The translations under genes were made by a program, and so were the position numbers. Under the pieces are notes generated by a model. That model searched no databases and was not told the DNA's origin. It was given only the letters and a program-made list of their open reading frames with translations. Of a stretch of DNA of 64,000 bases, positions 10,701 to 19,928 are shown piece after piece. Within the stretch, counting starts at the first letter, position 1, and the number at the start of each line of letters is the position of its first letter. Location: contig JARFRB010000099.1 of assembly GCA_029287455.1 (NCBI GenBank), positions 1 through 64,000 of the forward strand. The letters run 5' to 3'. Source of the stretch: Pelagibius litoralis (GTDB taxonomy: Bacteria; Pseudomonadota; Alphaproteobacteria; Kiloniellales; DSM-21159).

Positions 10701-10963
10701 CCAAGGAAGGCGGTGGAGCGCATCTCCTTTACGCCCGCTATCCCGCTCGCCTCCTTTTCGACTGGTTTGAGGAGGAGCCGCTCCGCGTCTTCGGGGGCAA
10801 TGCCGTTTTGATGCAAGGAGACGTAGATGATCGGGATGTTGATGTCCGGCTCCGCCTCCTTGGGAATCGCGGTGTAGGCATAGGTTCCCGCGATCAGCAG
10901 CAACACCAGGATCGACAAGACGGTGCGCTTGCGCGTCAGTGCGGCTTCGATCAGCGATCTCAC
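7769..10963 (-). CDS. RND efflux transporter, inner-membrane permease
   Basis: A 1064-residue AcrB/CzcA-superfamily pump that uses proton flow to export toxic compounds through a tripartite envelope complex. It starts with a short cytoplasmic segment and TM1 (TVLSILVLLLIAGTYAY), a large porter domain containing IPKEAEPDINIPI, then TM clusters near 335-490 and 865-1030. TM4 has a conserved Asp in LAVGLLVDGAIVVTEYADRK, the usual proton-relay position. The substrate is not evident: it lacks the heavy-metal CzcA DFGxxxDGAxxxxEN signature and is closest to the general RND group seen with HlyD partners in alphaproteobacteria. GTG start overlaps the adaptor gene's stop by four bases. No outer-membrane factor is adjacent. 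Confidence 0.93.
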   Translation of the reverse strand: MRSLIEAALTRKRTVLSILVLLLIAGTYAYTAIPKEAEPDINIPIIYVSLHQNGIAPEDAERLLLKPVEKEASGIAGVKEMRSTAFLGGGTVLLEFDAGFDVDTALAEVREKVDIAKADLPDDADEPTVHEVNLSLFPVLVVTLSGDVPERTLLAIARSLQTKIEGLPPVLEAEIGGDRDELIELVIDPLALESYGLDARQIIDAVSRSNIVVAAGEMDTGAGRFAVTVPGLFEGADDILEMPLKSNGDAVVRVKDVTNLRATFVDPTGYVRVNGEPGLALEVSKRTGENIVETIEQVKRRVEAEREYWPEAVQVSFNQDKSTQISTMLDDLENNVLSAILLVMIVVVAALGVRSAGLVGIAIPGSFLTGILVIYAAGLTVNIVVLFSLILAVGLLVDGAIVVTEYADRKMIEGLPRHSAYALAARHMSWPIFASTFTTLAAVLPLAFWPGTVGEFMKYLPITLLAVLSASLFMALIFVPTLGALAGKPGQAARTPETDAPAAEQEPYELSQLGRLSGAYVRFLRGALRHPGKVVLAAVLLLVAVQVGYAQFGRGVEFFPDVEPDNASLWVHGRGNLSIDERDALTREVENKILELQEETGELHSIYARSLANSGRQDDDEPEDLIGVIQLEFVDWFARRPADEILADIRERASSIGGIYVEPRTEEAGPPVGKPVQIQLAASDPSLLAPAADRIVSAIREVGGFVDLEDGKPIPGIEWEVAVDRAQASKFGADVSLIGAYVQMLTKGMEIGNYRPDETDEEVDIVVRLPETYRTLQQLGRIRVQTDFGMIPIDNFVTITPKPKTTLLRRVEGQRTMTVKADVAPGLLVDDQVGLVRERLAGETFDPRISVSFKGEDEEQSAAQSFLVKAFIVALFLMAIILVTQFNSFYSAFLILSAVIMSTIGVMIGLLVTDQPFGIVMGGIGVIALAGIVVNNNIVLIDTFDRLKQSSANPLEAILRTGAQRLRPVLLTTVTTVLGLMPMVLGANVDFFNRQVQVGAPATQWWSQISTSIVFGLTFATLLTLVVTPCALMLRANLRAWLDKRNGKEGKPRPVPYVLPKAAE

Positions 10964-12081
10964 TGCGAAGTCTCCGCGTTGCGTGCCTCGCTTGCGGCTT
11001 GGGCCGTCGCCGCTTCCTCAGGCTGGATGCGAACTTCTTCGCCTTCGATTACAAACTCCTGTCCCACCGTGACCAAAGTGACGGTTTCGGGAAGGCCGGC
11101 CACCCATACACCATCGGCTTCGTCCTCAATGATCGTGACGGGGCGAAATCTCACCCGCCTTTCAGCATCGAGCGTGTTCACGCCCACACGGCCGGCGTCG
11201 TCAAGCGTGAGAATAGCTGGCGATATCTTGTGGGCCGCGACCGCGCCGAGGGGCAGTGCGATCTCCGCCGTGGCCCCAGCGGGAATGCTAAATTCGGGGT
11301 TTGGCACCTCCAGCTCGACACGGAACGTCCGCGTCTGGGCGTCCGCCGTCGCCGCAATAAAGCGGATCTTCCCCTCGACGCGGGGATGCCCGATCAAGCG
11401 AGCCGTGCCGGGGTCGCCCACTGAAAGCTTGCCGACGTTCTGCTCGCCGACTTGGGCGATGAAAAGGATGGGATCGAGCTCGATGATCCGGGCAACCTCG
11501 TCGCCGGCTTTCAAATAGGCGCCACGCTCGACCATCCGCTCCTCGAGCACGCCGGCGAAGGGGGCCTCGATCGTTAGATTGTCCACCTTGACCTGGGCAA
11601 GCTCCACGCCCGCCTTCGCCGCTTCGAAAGCCGCCCGGGCTTCGGCAAGGGAGGTCTCGGCCCGGTAGCCGCGATCGGCCAATTTGACTGCCGCCTCGTA
11701 CTCGATCCGCCGCTGCTGCATGATGGCCTGCGCTTCCGCCAGCCCGGCGAGACGCTCGCGCGCCGCAATGTGCGCGATCACATCCCCGTTGGCGACATGG
11801 GCCCCTTTTTCGACGGGCAGAAGGTCGATCGCGCCGTCGAGCTCGGCTTTCAGGTCCACGGTCCGAATCGCTTCGGTTTGGCCATTTATCAGAAGCGCCG
11901 TCCGCCGCTCCTGTGCGGATTGGGTGAGCGCGCGCACCAGCGTCAATTGCTTCTCGCCGCTGATCTTAGCGGGGGCTTTCTTGCGCTCGGGCTCGGACGC
12001 CCAATCGCCTAGCTGACCGAATGCAATCCAGGCAATGGCGGCGATTGCCAAGGCGGCGGAGATAACAAAGGAAACGCGCAT
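10960..12081 (-). CDS. RND efflux periplasmic adaptor (membrane fusion protein)
   Basis: A 373-residue HlyD/AcrA-type adaptor linking the downstream inner-membrane pump to an outer-membrane channel. Residues 4-24 are an N-terminal membrane anchor (SFVISAALAIAAIAWIAFG). The lipoyl-like half motifs flank a coiled-coil hairpin of about 70 residues (ARERLAGLAEAQAIMQQRR ... AKAGVELAQVKVDN), followed by the beta-barrel segment IEAPFAGVLEERMVERGAY. It is promoter-proximal in a two-gene operon, with a 347-base upstream gap shared with the divergent GH15 gene. Confidence 0.92.
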   Translation of the reverse strand: MRVSFVISAALAIAAIAWIAFGQLGDWASEPERKKAPAKISGEKQLTLVRALTQSAQERRTALLINGQTEAIRTVDLKAELDGAIDLLPVEKGAHVANGDVIAHIAARERLAGLAEAQAIMQQRRIEYEAAVKLADRGYRAETSLAEARAAFEAAKAGVELAQVKVDNLTIEAPFAGVLEERMVERGAYLKAGDEVARIIELDPILFIAQVGEQNVGKLSVGDPGTARLIGHPRVEGKIRFIAATADAQTRTFRVELEVPNPEFSIPAGATAEIALPLGAVAAHKISPAILTLDDAGRVGVNTLDAERRVRFRPVTIIEDEADGVWVAGLPETVTLVTVGQEFVIEGEEVRIQPEEAATAQAASEARNAETSQ

Positions 12082-12428
12082 GACGCACTCTGACCGGTGA
12101 AGTCCCTGAAGAATGATACGTGCCGAGGGCGTAATTCGGTTCTCTCGGCCGGCAAACTTTATGCGCCAGCCCCGCGAATTTCTTAATGCGGTTGAAGTTT
12201 GCTCTTGAAATATAGGGTTTCACGGGGAATTTCGCCATACAAATGCAGATTTCAGCATGCTATTTCATGCATGTTTGCCGCTTGGCGGGGGCCCTGTTAA
12301 GGCTGCTGGGGGTTTGCCGGCGCAATTGCGGCCTAAGCGCGGGGTCGCCGCAGGTTACAAGTGCGGGGCCAGTGTGTAGGCTTACCGCGCGACGACAACT
12401 CCGCTTCTCAGGGGAACGAACCTAAAAT
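12082..12428. other. Divergent intergenic region, RND operon / GH15 operon
   Basis: A 347-base region with no credible gene. It includes an AT-richer part around 12175-12270 with direct short repeats of GCATG(C/T) type (AGCATGC at about 12256, TGCATG at about 12268), plausible as an operator or promoter area for either direction. A GGGGAACG purine run precedes the GH15 start codon by about 13 bases and is probably its weak ribosome-binding site. No TetR- or MarR-type regulator gene is adjacent. Confidence 0.4.
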
Positions 12429-14213
12429 ATGAGCTCTCTCGACCTGGCAGTGGTCGGCAACTGCAGCTTCGGTGCGCTGATCGATCAGCGCGGCCGCGTG
12501 GTTTGGTCTTGCTTGCCGAGATTCGATGGCGATCCGGTGTTTTGCGCCTTGCTCGATGATCATGGCGATGCCAATCGCGGATTCTGGGACATCGATCTCT
12601 TCGATCGGGTGGAGGCCCGTCAAAGTTACCGCAGGAACTCCGCCGTCTTGCAAACCGTGCTGACCGACAGCGCGGGCAACGGGATCGAGATCACCGATTA
12701 CGCGCCGCGGTTCAAGCAATACGACCGCACTTTCCGCCCGATGATGTTGATCCGGCACGTGCGTCCAATCGCGGGCACCCCGAGGATCTGCATCCGGCTG
12801 CGCCCCGCGCAGGATTTCGGCGCGGGCACGCCGCCGACCACGCGCGGCAGCAATCACATCCGCTATCTTCTGCCGGACCTGACCTTGCGGCTGACCACGG
12901 ATGCGCCTGTGTCCTACGTGTTGGAGGAAAAGCCCTTCATCCTGGAGACGCCGATCAACCTGGTCCTGGGTCCGGACGAGAGCCTGACCGATTCGCTTCC
13001 GGCCATGACGCGGGCGTTCTACGAGAAAACGGACGCTTATTGGAAGGACTGGAGCCGATTTCTCTCCATCCCCTTCGAATGGCAGGACGCGGTCATCCGG
13101 GCCGCTGTCACTTTGAAGCTCTGCAGCTTCGAGGAAACCGGCGCCATCATCGCCGCCATGACCACATCGATTCCCGAAGCCCCGGGCACCGAGCGGAACT
13201 GGGACTATCGGCTGTGCTGGCTGCGCGATTCCTTCTATGTCGTCCACGCGCTCAACCGTCTGGGCGCCACCCGCACCATGGAAGGCTTTCTCGCCTACAT
13301 CAACGACTTGGTCGCGGGCTGGGACGGCGGCAACTTGCAACCCGTTTTCGGCGTGGTGCAAGAAACCCAGTTACACGAGCGCAAGGTCGATTCCCTATCC
13401 GGGTACCGGGGAATGGGGCCTGTGCGGGTTGGAAACGACGCTTTTACCCAGATCCAGAACGACGGCTATGGCAGCGTCATTCTTTCTTCCGCGCAAACCT
13501 TCTTCGACCGGCGGTTGTCGCGCTTGGGCGATGCCAGTTTGTTTCATCGCCTCGAGCGGCTCGGCGCCCGGGCCGACGCGCTTTGGGATCAGCCCGACGC
13601 CGGCCTTTGGGAACTGAGGACGCGCAAGAGCGTTCATACTTATTCGAGCATGCTGTGCTGGGCGGGCTGCGATCGCCTTTCCAGAATCGCGGGCCACCTC
13701 GGCATCCCAGAGCGGCAAAGCCATTGGCGAGAGCGGGCGGACATGATCAGGGCGGAGGTGCTGGAGCGCGCCTGGAATCCGAAAGTGGAAAGCTTCGTCC
13801 AATCCTTTGGCGGCAGCGAGGCCGACGCCTCCTTATTGCTCATGCCATATCTCGGCTTTCTTGACGCCGGCGACCCGCGTTTCGCTGGCACCTTGGCCCA
13901 TGTGGAGCGCGAGCTCAGGCGGGGCAACTACATGTTCCGTTATGCAAACCGCGACGATTTTGGCGTGCCGGATACGGCTTTCAACGTTTGCACCTTCTGG
14001 TACATCGACGCGCTGGTAGCCGTTGGCCGCCAGGAAGAGGCGCGCGAGCTTTTCGAGGAAATGCTCCGGCGCCGCAACCCCTTGGGCCTCCTGTCGGAGG
14101 ATATCGACCCAGACAGTGGAGAGCTTTGGGGAAATTTCCCGCAGACTTACTCCATGGTCGGGATCATCAATTCCGCGATGCGTCTGAGCAAACCCTGGGA
14201 GGAGGCCTTTTGA
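12429..14213 (+). CDS. Glycoside hydrolase family 15 protein (glucoamylase or trehalase)
   Basis: A 594-residue GH15 enzyme that should hydrolyse alpha-linked glucosides by an inverting mechanism. The N-terminal beta-sandwich starts LAVVGNCSFGALIDQRGRVVWSCLPRFDGDPVFCALLD, typical of cytosolic bacterial GH15. The (alpha/alpha)6 barrel contains TERNWDYRLCWLRDSFY and the C-terminal LSEDIDPDSGELWGNFPQTYS, where a catalytic Glu lies. GH15 members of this layout include trehalases as well as maltooligosaccharide-acting enzymes, so the neighbouring trehalose gene makes trehalase activity a real possibility. No signal peptide. The stop overlaps the otsA start by four bases. Confidence 0.9.
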   Translation: MSSLDLAVVGNCSFGALIDQRGRVVWSCLPRFDGDPVFCALLDDHGDANRGFWDIDLFDRVEARQSYRRNSAVLQTVLTDSAGNGIEITDYAPRFKQYDRTFRPMMLIRHVRPIAGTPRICIRLRPAQDFGAGTPPTTRGSNHIRYLLPDLTLRLTTDAPVSYVLEEKPFILETPINLVLGPDESLTDSLPAMTRAFYEKTDAYWKDWSRFLSIPFEWQDAVIRAAVTLKLCSFEETGAIIAAMTTSIPEAPGTERNWDYRLCWLRDSFYVVHALNRLGATRTMEGFLAYINDLVAGWDGGNLQPVFGVVQETQLHERKVDSLSGYRGMGPVRVGNDAFTQIQNDGYGSVILSSAQTFFDRRLSRLGDASLFHRLERLGARADALWDQPDAGLWELRTRKSVHTYSSMLCWAGCDRLSRIAGHLGIPERQSHWRERADMIRAEVLERAWNPKVESFVQSFGGSEADASLLLMPYLGFLDAGDPRFAGTLAHVERELRRGNYMFRYANRDDFGVPDTAFNVCTFWYIDALVAVGRQEEARELFEEMLRRRNPLGLLSEDIDPDSGELWGNFPQTYSMVGIINSAMRLSKPWEEAF

Positions 14214-15586
14214 GCCGTCTCATAGTCGTCTCAAATCGGGTTTCCGCGCCGCGGCAAGGACGGTCGGGCGGGGAAGGAGGCCTGGCCTCGGCCGTGCTGG
14301 ACGCTTTGCGGCAAGAGGGCGGGATCTGGTTCGGGTGGAGCGGCAAGGTCACAGAGCACGAGCCGAGCGCGCCGGATATCTTCGATGTTGGGCGTTTGAC
14401 CTATGCGACCTTGGACCTTTCCGAGCGGGATCATGAAGAATACTACAATGGCTTCGCCAACCGCTCGATCTGGCCGCTCTTCCACTACCGCCTTGATCTC
14501 GCGGAGTTCAATCGCCGCTATCTGGCGGGCTACCAGCGGGTCAACGCGCTATTCGCCAACAAGCTCATGCCCTTGCTGCGCGACGACGACCGGGTTTGGG
14601 TGCATGACTATCATCTGATCCCAATGGCCGAGCAGCTGCGTCAACATGGTTGCCACCAGAAGATCGGCTTCTTTCTGCATATTCCTTGGCCGGCCACCGA
14701 AGTGCTCTTGGCCTTGCCCAGCCACCGCACCTTGGTGCGGGCCATCTGCGCCTACGATTTGGTCGGCTTCCAGACGGAGTCCGACCGGGAGAACTTCGCT
14801 GAGTACGTGGTTAAGGAACTGGGCGGCACCGACCTGGGCGGCGGGCGGATCGAGATCTTCGGAAAGACGGTCAAGACTGGCGCCTATCCCATCTCCATCG
14901 ACGCCGAAGGCTTGGCGCGCATGGCGGAGGAGGCGGCTACCTCACGCCAGAGCCAGCGCTTGCGCGAATCGGTGCGCGACCGCGATCTGATCATCGGAGT
15001 GGACCGCCTGGACTATTCGAAGGGCTTGGTCGCCCGGGTCGAAACCTTCGAGCATTTATTGAAGGCCTATCCTTCAAACCGGGGGCGAGTCGTCTTCTTG
15101 CAGATCGCCCCGCCTTCGCGCTCGGACGTACCCGAATACATGCAAATCCGGCGGGAGCTGGAATCCATCTATGGACGTGTGAACTCGACCTACGCGGAGT
15201 TCGATTGGACGCCGATCCGCTATCTCAACAAGGGCTTCAGCCGCCGCATGCTGACGGGGTTTTTCCGAGCAGCATCAATTGGTTTAGTGACGCCGCTGCG
15301 AGATGGAATGAACTTGGTGGCAAAGGAGTACGTCGCCTCGCAGGAGCCCGAGAACCCGGGTGTTCTGGTGCTCTCCCGGTTTGCCGGTGCCGCCTTGGAG
15401 ATGGATGGCGCCGTTATTGTGAATCCTTACGACGTCGAGGGCGTTGCGGAGGCCCTGCAGGAAGCCTTGGCCATGCCGCTCGACGAACGGAAGGACCGCT
15501 GGTCGCGCATGTTTGAGCATCTGAAAACCCACGATATCACCCGATGGCGGCGCGACTATCTGACGGCCTTGGCAGAGACGGAATAG
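14210..15586 (+). CDS. otsA: Alpha,alpha-trehalose-phosphate synthase (UDP- or GDP-forming)
   Basis: A GT20 glycosyltransferase making trehalose 6-phosphate from nucleotide-glucose and glucose 6-phosphate. Starting at TTG 14210 (overlapping the GH15 stop as TTGA) gives 458 residues beginning [13 protein letters not shown], matching the family N-terminus; frames extending further upstream are non-coding. Motifs: [49 protein letters not shown] (phosphate and nucleotide binding) and [14 protein letters not shown]. No trehalose-6-phosphate phosphatase (otsB) lies in this window, so dephosphorylation must be encoded elsewhere. Confidence 0.95.
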   Translation: MSRLIVVSNRVSAPRQGRSGGEGGLASAVLDALRQEGGIWFGWSGKVTEHEPSAPDIFDVGRLTYATLDLSERDHEEYYNGFANRSIWPLFHYRLDLAEFNRRYLAGYQRVNALFANKLMPLLRDDDRVWVHDYHLIPMAEQLRQHGCHQKIGFFLHIPWPATEVLLALPSHRTLVRAICAYDLVGFQTESDRENFAEYVVKELGGTDLGGGRIEIFGKTVKTGAYPISIDAEGLARMAEEAATSRQSQRLRESVRDRDLIIGVDRLDYSKGLVARVETFEHLLKAYPSNRGRVVFLQIAPPSRSDVPEYMQIRRELESIYGRVNSTYAEFDWTPIRYLNKGFSRRMLTGFFRAASIGLVTPLRDGMNLVAKEYVASQEPENPGVLVLSRFAGAALEMDGAVIVNPYDVEGVAEALQEALAMPLDERKDRWSRMFEHLKTHDITRWRRDYLTALAETE

Positions 15587-15599
15587 CGCCTCGAAGATC

Positions 15600-16538
15600 A
15601 TGAAAGCGCTCTTGGCGGACATCGGCGGCACGAACGCGCGCTTCGCGGCCTACGCGGAGGGGCGGATCGGCGAGGCGGTTCGTCTTGCCACCGCCGACTA
15701 CGCCACCGCCGAGGCCGCCATCGCCGCTGCCGCCGAGCAACTCGGTTGCGAGATGGACGTCGCGGTCCTGGCGGTCGCCGGACCGGTCTTGAATGGGCAA
15801 GCGGCCCTGACGAACGCAGGCTGGCGTTTCGACGAGGGCGAGCTCGCCGCCCGCTTCCGCTTGCGTGCCGTTCGCTTGGCCAACGATTTCGAGGTTATCG
15901 CGCTGGCCGTCCCCTGGCTTGAGCTGGACGACCTCATGGACCTCGGAGGAGGGCAGGGCGACCCCGGGTCCGCTATCCTGGTCATGGGGCCAGGGACGGG
16001 CCTTGGCATGGCCGGGCTGATCGATGGGCGCCGAGCGCTGGTTGGGGAGGGCGGGCATGTGACCCTGGCGGCTGCCGACGACCGGGATACCGCGGTTGTC
16101 GAGGCGTTACGGGAGCGTTTCGGGCATGTCTCGGCCGAACGTGTTCTGTCTGGTGACGGTCTCGTGAATCTGCTGGGCGCTATCTCCACGTTGGAAGATG
16201 GGCGGGGCCATCCGGCGAAGACGGCCGAGGAGGTCGTCATGGAGGCGGAGCGGGGAGACGCTTTGGCCGAGTTGGCTTTGGATAGCTTCTTCGGGTTCCT
16301 CGGAAATGTCGCGGGGAACGCCGCCCTGACCTTTGGCGCGCGCGGTGGGGTCTATTTCGCCGGCGGTATCCTTCCCAGGGTCAAGGATCGGCTTCTGGCG
16401 TCGCGCTTTCACCGAAGTTTTCTGGCGAAGGGCCGTTTTGAAGCCTATCTGGCCGAAATCCCGCTGCGCCTCGTGCTTCACCCTGACCCCGCGTTCATCG
16501 GGCTGGCGGCGGTCGCCGACGGCTGGCGGGAAGACTGA
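15600..16538 (+). CDS. glk: Glucokinase
   Basis: Phosphorylates glucose with ATP to glucose 6-phosphate in the cytoplasm. The 312-residue protein is of the proteobacterial Glk family (not ROK): N-terminal ATP-binding LLADIGGTNARFA, VLAVAGPVLNG, LANDFEVIALAVPWL (catalytic Asp in NDF), VMGPGTGLGMAGL and VGEGGHVTLAA with the glucose-contacting Glu and His. It begins 13 bases after otsA, in what appears to be one operon with GH15; glucose freed by the glycosidase would be returned to glucose 6-phosphate, a substrate of OtsA. Confidence 0.94.
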   Translation: MKALLADIGGTNARFAAYAEGRIGEAVRLATADYATAEAAIAAAAEQLGCEMDVAVLAVAGPVLNGQAALTNAGWRFDEGELAARFRLRAVRLANDFEVIALAVPWLELDDLMDLGGGQGDPGSAILVMGPGTGLGMAGLIDGRRALVGEGGHVTLAAADDRDTAVVEALRERFGHVSAERVLSGDGLVNLLGAISTLEDGRGHPAKTAEEVVMEAERGDALAELALDSFFGFLGNVAGNAALTFGARGGVYFAGGILPRVKDRLLASRFHRSFLAKGRFEAYLAEIPLRLVLHPDPAFIGLAAVADGWRED

Positions 16539-16600
16539 ATTCGGAACCGCAAGCAAGCTCGCGCCGTTCATTCGGCAGGTGCCTGGGGACAAAGCGATCC

Positions 16601-17758
16601 ATGTTCAAATCGAGAATCCCGCTTTTCAGCGTTTTCGGCTTCCAGATCTCCATCGATCCGACCTGGATCGTGCTGGCGGCCCTGGTGACATGGAGCCTGG
16701 CTTCGGGCTACTTCCCTCAAGTGGAGCCGGGTCTTGCCAAATCGACTTATTGGTGGATGGGCGTGGCTGGGGCGCTCGGCCTGTTCTTTTCGATCGTGGT
16801 GCACGAGCTGTCTCACTCCCTGGTGGCGCGGCGCTATGACCTGCCGATCAAGGGCATCACCCTGTTCCTTTTCGGCGGGATCGCCGAGATGCAAGAAGAG
16901 CCGCGCAGCGCCAAGGCGGAGTTTCTGACGGCGATCGTTGGGCCGCTCACCAGTTTCGCGCTGGCGGCGATCTTCTTCGTGCTCTCACGAGGCTTGGAGG
17001 CAGGCGAGTCCGCGACACCGCTCCACGTCCTGGTGGAGTACCTTGCCTTCATCAACATGGTAGTGGCGGTTTTCAACCTGCTGCCGGCCTTTCCCCTGGA
17101 CGGGGGGCGGGTGCTACGGGCGGCGCTTTGGGCTTGGAAAGGCGATTTGACCTGGGCCACGCGGGTCGCGACGAACTCCGGCAGCTTGCTGGGCCTCGCC
17201 CTGATCATTCTCGGCGTGGTGAACTTCGTGCAGGGCTACGTGGTCGGCGGCGTTTGGTGGGTGCTAATCGGTTTCTTTGTTCGCATGGCCGCTCAGGGAT
17301 CCTATCAGCAAGTGATCACGCGGGAGTTCCTGTCGGATGTACCCGTCGCGCGTTTGATGACCCGCGAACCCATCACGGTTGATCCCGATATTACGGTTAC
17401 CGAACTCATCGACCGCTATTTCTATCGGTATTACTTTCAAGGCTATCCGGTGGTGCGTGAAGGGCGGCTGCTGGGCATCGTAACCTTGCGCGACCTCACG
17501 GAGGAGGTGCGTCAGAAAGCCGACTTCTTCGCCGTGAGCCGGGTGATGCGCCCGCTGTCGGAGGAGAACGCCGTTGCTCCGGAGTCTTCCGCCATTGAGG
17601 CGCTCAACCTGATGAATCGTACCGGCGCCAGCCGTCTTTTGGTGGCCGACGGCGATTCGCTCAGCGGGATTCTCTCCATGAAGGATGTCATGCGCCTGCT
17701 GCAAATCCGCCTTCAGTTGCAGGCGGGCCAGGCCGCACGGCCGTCGGCGATGGATTAG
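16601..17758 (+). CDS. Site-2 protease (M50) with tandem CBS domains
   Basis: A 385-residue polytopic zinc metalloprotease of the S2P family, group with C-terminal CBS pair. The zinc site is HELSH (HExxH) in a membrane helix at residues about 67-71, with the third ligand in NLLPAFPLDGGRV. Hydrophobic helices occur near 14-30, 50-75, 105-128, 140-160 and 195-225. CBS domains follow (about 248-300 and 310-365; MTREPITVDPDITVTELID and MRPLSEENAV). Such proteins cleave membrane substrates, with the CBS module likely sensing adenine nucleotides; the target is unknown. A 62-base gap after glk leaves open whether it is co-transcribed. Confidence 0.92.
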   Translation: MFKSRIPLFSVFGFQISIDPTWIVLAALVTWSLASGYFPQVEPGLAKSTYWWMGVAGALGLFFSIVVHELSHSLVARRYDLPIKGITLFLFGGIAEMQEEPRSAKAEFLTAIVGPLTSFALAAIFFVLSRGLEAGESATPLHVLVEYLAFINMVVAVFNLLPAFPLDGGRVLRAALWAWKGDLTWATRVATNSGSLLGLALIILGVVNFVQGYVVGGVWWVLIGFFVRMAAQGSYQQVITREFLSDVPVARLMTREPITVDPDITVTELIDRYFYRYYFQGYPVVREGRLLGIVTLRDLTEEVRQKADFFAVSRVMRPLSEENAVAPESSAIEALNLMNRTGASRLLVADGDSLSGILSMKDVMRLLQIRLQLQAGQAARPSAMD

Positions 17759-17859
17759 CCCCCTAAGACGCGTCTCTTAAGTCCCACCTTTGTCCCCAGC
17801 GGATTGGTCTTTTCCACGGACCAGTTGCTTGACTCGACCCGCCGCCAGGCCTGACACTT

Positions 17860-18047
17860 AGGCTTTACGGGAGGCGTGGCCTGCCGCGGCATTCGGCAAA
17901 CGAATGTCAGTGGTGTGGTCCGCGGTATCGTCGGATCGGGCCCGTCTACTTCGGTGGGCGAGGCTGCCGGATCGGATCGGCCGCCGCTCTTCCCGCAACG
18001 CCAGAGTTGCCTTTGCCCCGTCGTTCCAAGGAGCGGCGGGGTTTTTT
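17860..18047 (+). ncRNA. Candidate structured RNA of about 190 nt ending in a terminator
   Basis: No reading frame here looks coding, yet the stretch is GC-rich and highly foldable. A 7-bp stem capped by a TTCG tetraloop (17943-17960) is extended by neighbouring complementary GATCGG/CCGgATC arms, and the segment ends in a strong intrinsic terminator. A TTGACT hexamer at 17829-17834 lies about 17 bases before a weak TGACAC, so a start near 17862 is possible. It resembles a stable RNA in size, but I cannot assign it to 6S, SRP or another family; it could also be the 3' UTR of the protease gene. Confidence 0.3.
18016..18047 (+). terminator. Rho-independent terminator
   Basis: CCCCGTCGTT (18016-18025) pairs with AGCGGCGGGG (18032-18041) in a 10-bp stem with two G-U pairs and a 6-base loop, followed immediately by TTTTTT. 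It ends transcription running towards recQ, either of the protease operon or of the candidate RNA. Confidence 0.85.
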
Positions 18048-18056
18048 CCTTGTGCC

Positions 18057-19928
18057 TCAGGGGCTTTCGGCTGCCTGGGCGATAGCCTTGAGGAAAGCCT
18101 CGCCATAGCGTTCTAGCTTGCTTTGCCCAACGCCCGGAATCTCGGCCATGTCTGTGCGGCTCGCGGGTTTGCGCTTGGCCATTTCGATTAGCGTACGGTC
18201 GTTGAAGACGATGTAGGGCGGCACACCTTGGGTGCTGGCAAGCTCCCGACGCAGAGTGCGCAGGGACTCGAAAAGCGCCCGGTCGGCATCGCTCGCCAAG
18301 ACCGTCTCGGTCAGGTTCGCCGGCGCGCGCGTGGCCGCCCGTCGGCGTTCGGGGTCGCGGCGCAGAAGGATCGGACGCTCCCCCCGCAAGACCGGCCGCA
18401 CGTCCGGCCCCAGAAAGAGCCCGCCGTGCCCTTCAACGTCGACTCGGATCAGCCCCAAGGCGGCCAGCTGGCGAACGATGGAGCGCCAGTGGGCGCCGCC
18501 CACCTCACGCCCGACCCCATAGACGGCAAGATGATCGTGCCCAAGGCGTTCGATCCGTTCATTCGTCTTGCCAAGCAAGACATCGACAAGATAAGCCGCG
18601 CCGAATCGCTGACCGGTTCGGTAGATCGCCGAAAGCAGCATGCGGGCATGCTCGCTGCCGTCATAGCTTTCCACCGGCTCCAGGCAGGTGTCGCAGTTGC
18701 CGCAGGATCCGCAGTCATCACCGAAATAGTCCAGCAGGACCTGACGGCGGCACCGCGTGGTCTCGCAATACCCCAGCAAGCTTTCGAGCTTCCGCCGCTC
18801 CAATCGCTTTACCGCGTCGGGGGCTTGGGATTCGTCCAGCATGCGCGTCATCTTCGCCACGTCCGCCATGCCGTAGAGCATGAAGGCGTTGGAGGGCAGG
18901 CCGTCCCGCCCCGCGCGCCCGGTCTCCTGGTAGTAGGCTTCCAGGGACTTCGGCAGGTCGAGGTGAGCGACGAAGCGCACGTCTGGCTTGTCGATCCCCA
19001 TGCCGAAGGCGATGGTGGCGACCATCACCAAGCCCTCTTCGGCGATGAAGCGCGCCTGGTTCGCAGCCCGGACCGAGGCATCCAGCCCGGCGTGATAGGG
19101 CAGGGCCGGGCGGCCCTTTCCGGAGAGCCACTCCGCCACTTCCTCCACCTTACGGCGGGACAGGCAATAGACGATCCCGGACTCGCCCTTGTGCTCGCGC
19201 TCGAGAAAGTCCCAAAGCTGCTTGCGTGGCTCGCTCTTCGGTGTCACCCGGTAGCGGATGTTCGGGCGGTCGAAGCCGGAAACGAAGAGCCGCCCGTCCT
19301 GCAGTTCCAACTGCTCCAGAATGTCCCGGCGGGTCGGCCCGTCGGCGGTGGCGGTGAGCGCCAACCTTGGCACCCCGGGAAACCGCTCGCGAAGCACCGT
19401 GAGGCGACGGTACTCCGGCCGGAAATCGTGGCCCCACTGTGATACGCAATGCGCTTCGTCGATGGCGAAAAGCGAAAGTTTCGCCTGGCGCAGCAGGTCC
19501 AGCGTGGACTCCAAGAGCAGCCGTTCAGGCGCGATATAGAGAAGGTCCAACTCCCCGCGCAGCACGTCATGCCGCAGGCCGCGGCTTTCCTCGAAGCCGA
19601 TGGTGGAGTTGAGGGCCGCCGCCTTCACCCCAAGCTGGCGCAAGGCTGCCACCTGGTCCTGCATCAGTGCGATCAGGGGCGAGATCACCACCGCGAGCCC
19701 TGGGCGGCAAAGGGCTGGGACCTGATAGCAGAGCGACTTGCCGCCGCCGGTCGGCATCAGCACCAAGCCGTCGCCGCCGGAAATGACATGCTCGATCACC
19801 GCTTGCTGATGGCCGCGAAACGAGGGGAAACCGAAGACGCGGTGGAGCACGTCCTGGGGATCCGCATTTTGGGGCGCTGCTAGCGACTCGGCCGCCCCCG
19901 CCTCCGCCTCGAAGTTGAAGAGGCTCAT
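18057..19928 (-). CDS. recQ: ATP-dependent DNA helicase RecQ
   Basis: A 3'-5' helicase acting in recombination and replication-fork repair. The ATG at 19928 gives 623 residues; a TTG eight codons earlier is less likely. Helicase motifs: [16 protein letters not shown] (Walker A), [34 protein letters not shown] (DEAH box and aromatic-rich loop), ALTATA, and [13 protein letters not shown] (motif VI). The RQC zinc site is seen in [16 protein letters not shown] and [12 protein letters not shown]-terminal HRDC domain ([15 protein letters not shown]-like segment to [18 protein letters not shown]) completes the full-length architecture. Confidence 0.96.
   Translation of the reverse strand: MSLFNFEAEAGAAESLAAPQNADPQDVLHRVFGFPSFRGHQQAVIEHVISGGDGLVLMPTGGGKSLCYQVPALCRPGLAVVISPLIALMQDQVAALRQLGVKAAALNSTIGFEESRGLRHDVLRGELDLLYIAPERLLLESTLDLLRQAKLSLFAIDEAHCVSQWGHDFRPEYRRLTVLRERFPGVPRLALTATADGPTRRDILEQLELQDGRLFVSGFDRPNIRYRVTPKSEPRKQLWDFLEREHKGESGIVYCLSRRKVEEVAEWLSGKGRPALPYHAGLDASVRAANQARFIAEEGLVMVATIAFGMGIDKPDVRFVAHLDLPKSLEAYYQETGRAGRDGLPSNAFMLYGMADVAKMTRMLDESQAPDAVKRLERRKLESLLGYCETTRCRRQVLLDYFGDDCGSCGNCDTCLEPVESYDGSEHARMLLSAIYRTGQRFGAAYLVDVLLGKTNERIERLGHDHLAVYGVGREVGGAHWRSIVRQLAALGLIRVDVEGHGGLFLGPDVRPVLRGERPILLRRDPERRRAATRAPANLTETVLASDADRALFESLRTLRRELASTQGVPPYIVFNDRTLIEMAKRKPASRTDMAEIPGVGQSKLERYGEAFLKAIAQAAESP

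Noticed and set aside
13040-13864. 274-residue frame inside the GH15 gene
   Set aside because: Arg/Gly/Ala-rich shadow in another frame of a well-conserved gene.
17876-18116. Two plus-strand frames across the terminator
   Set aside because: They read through the hairpin and U-tract into recQ and have no ribosome-binding site.
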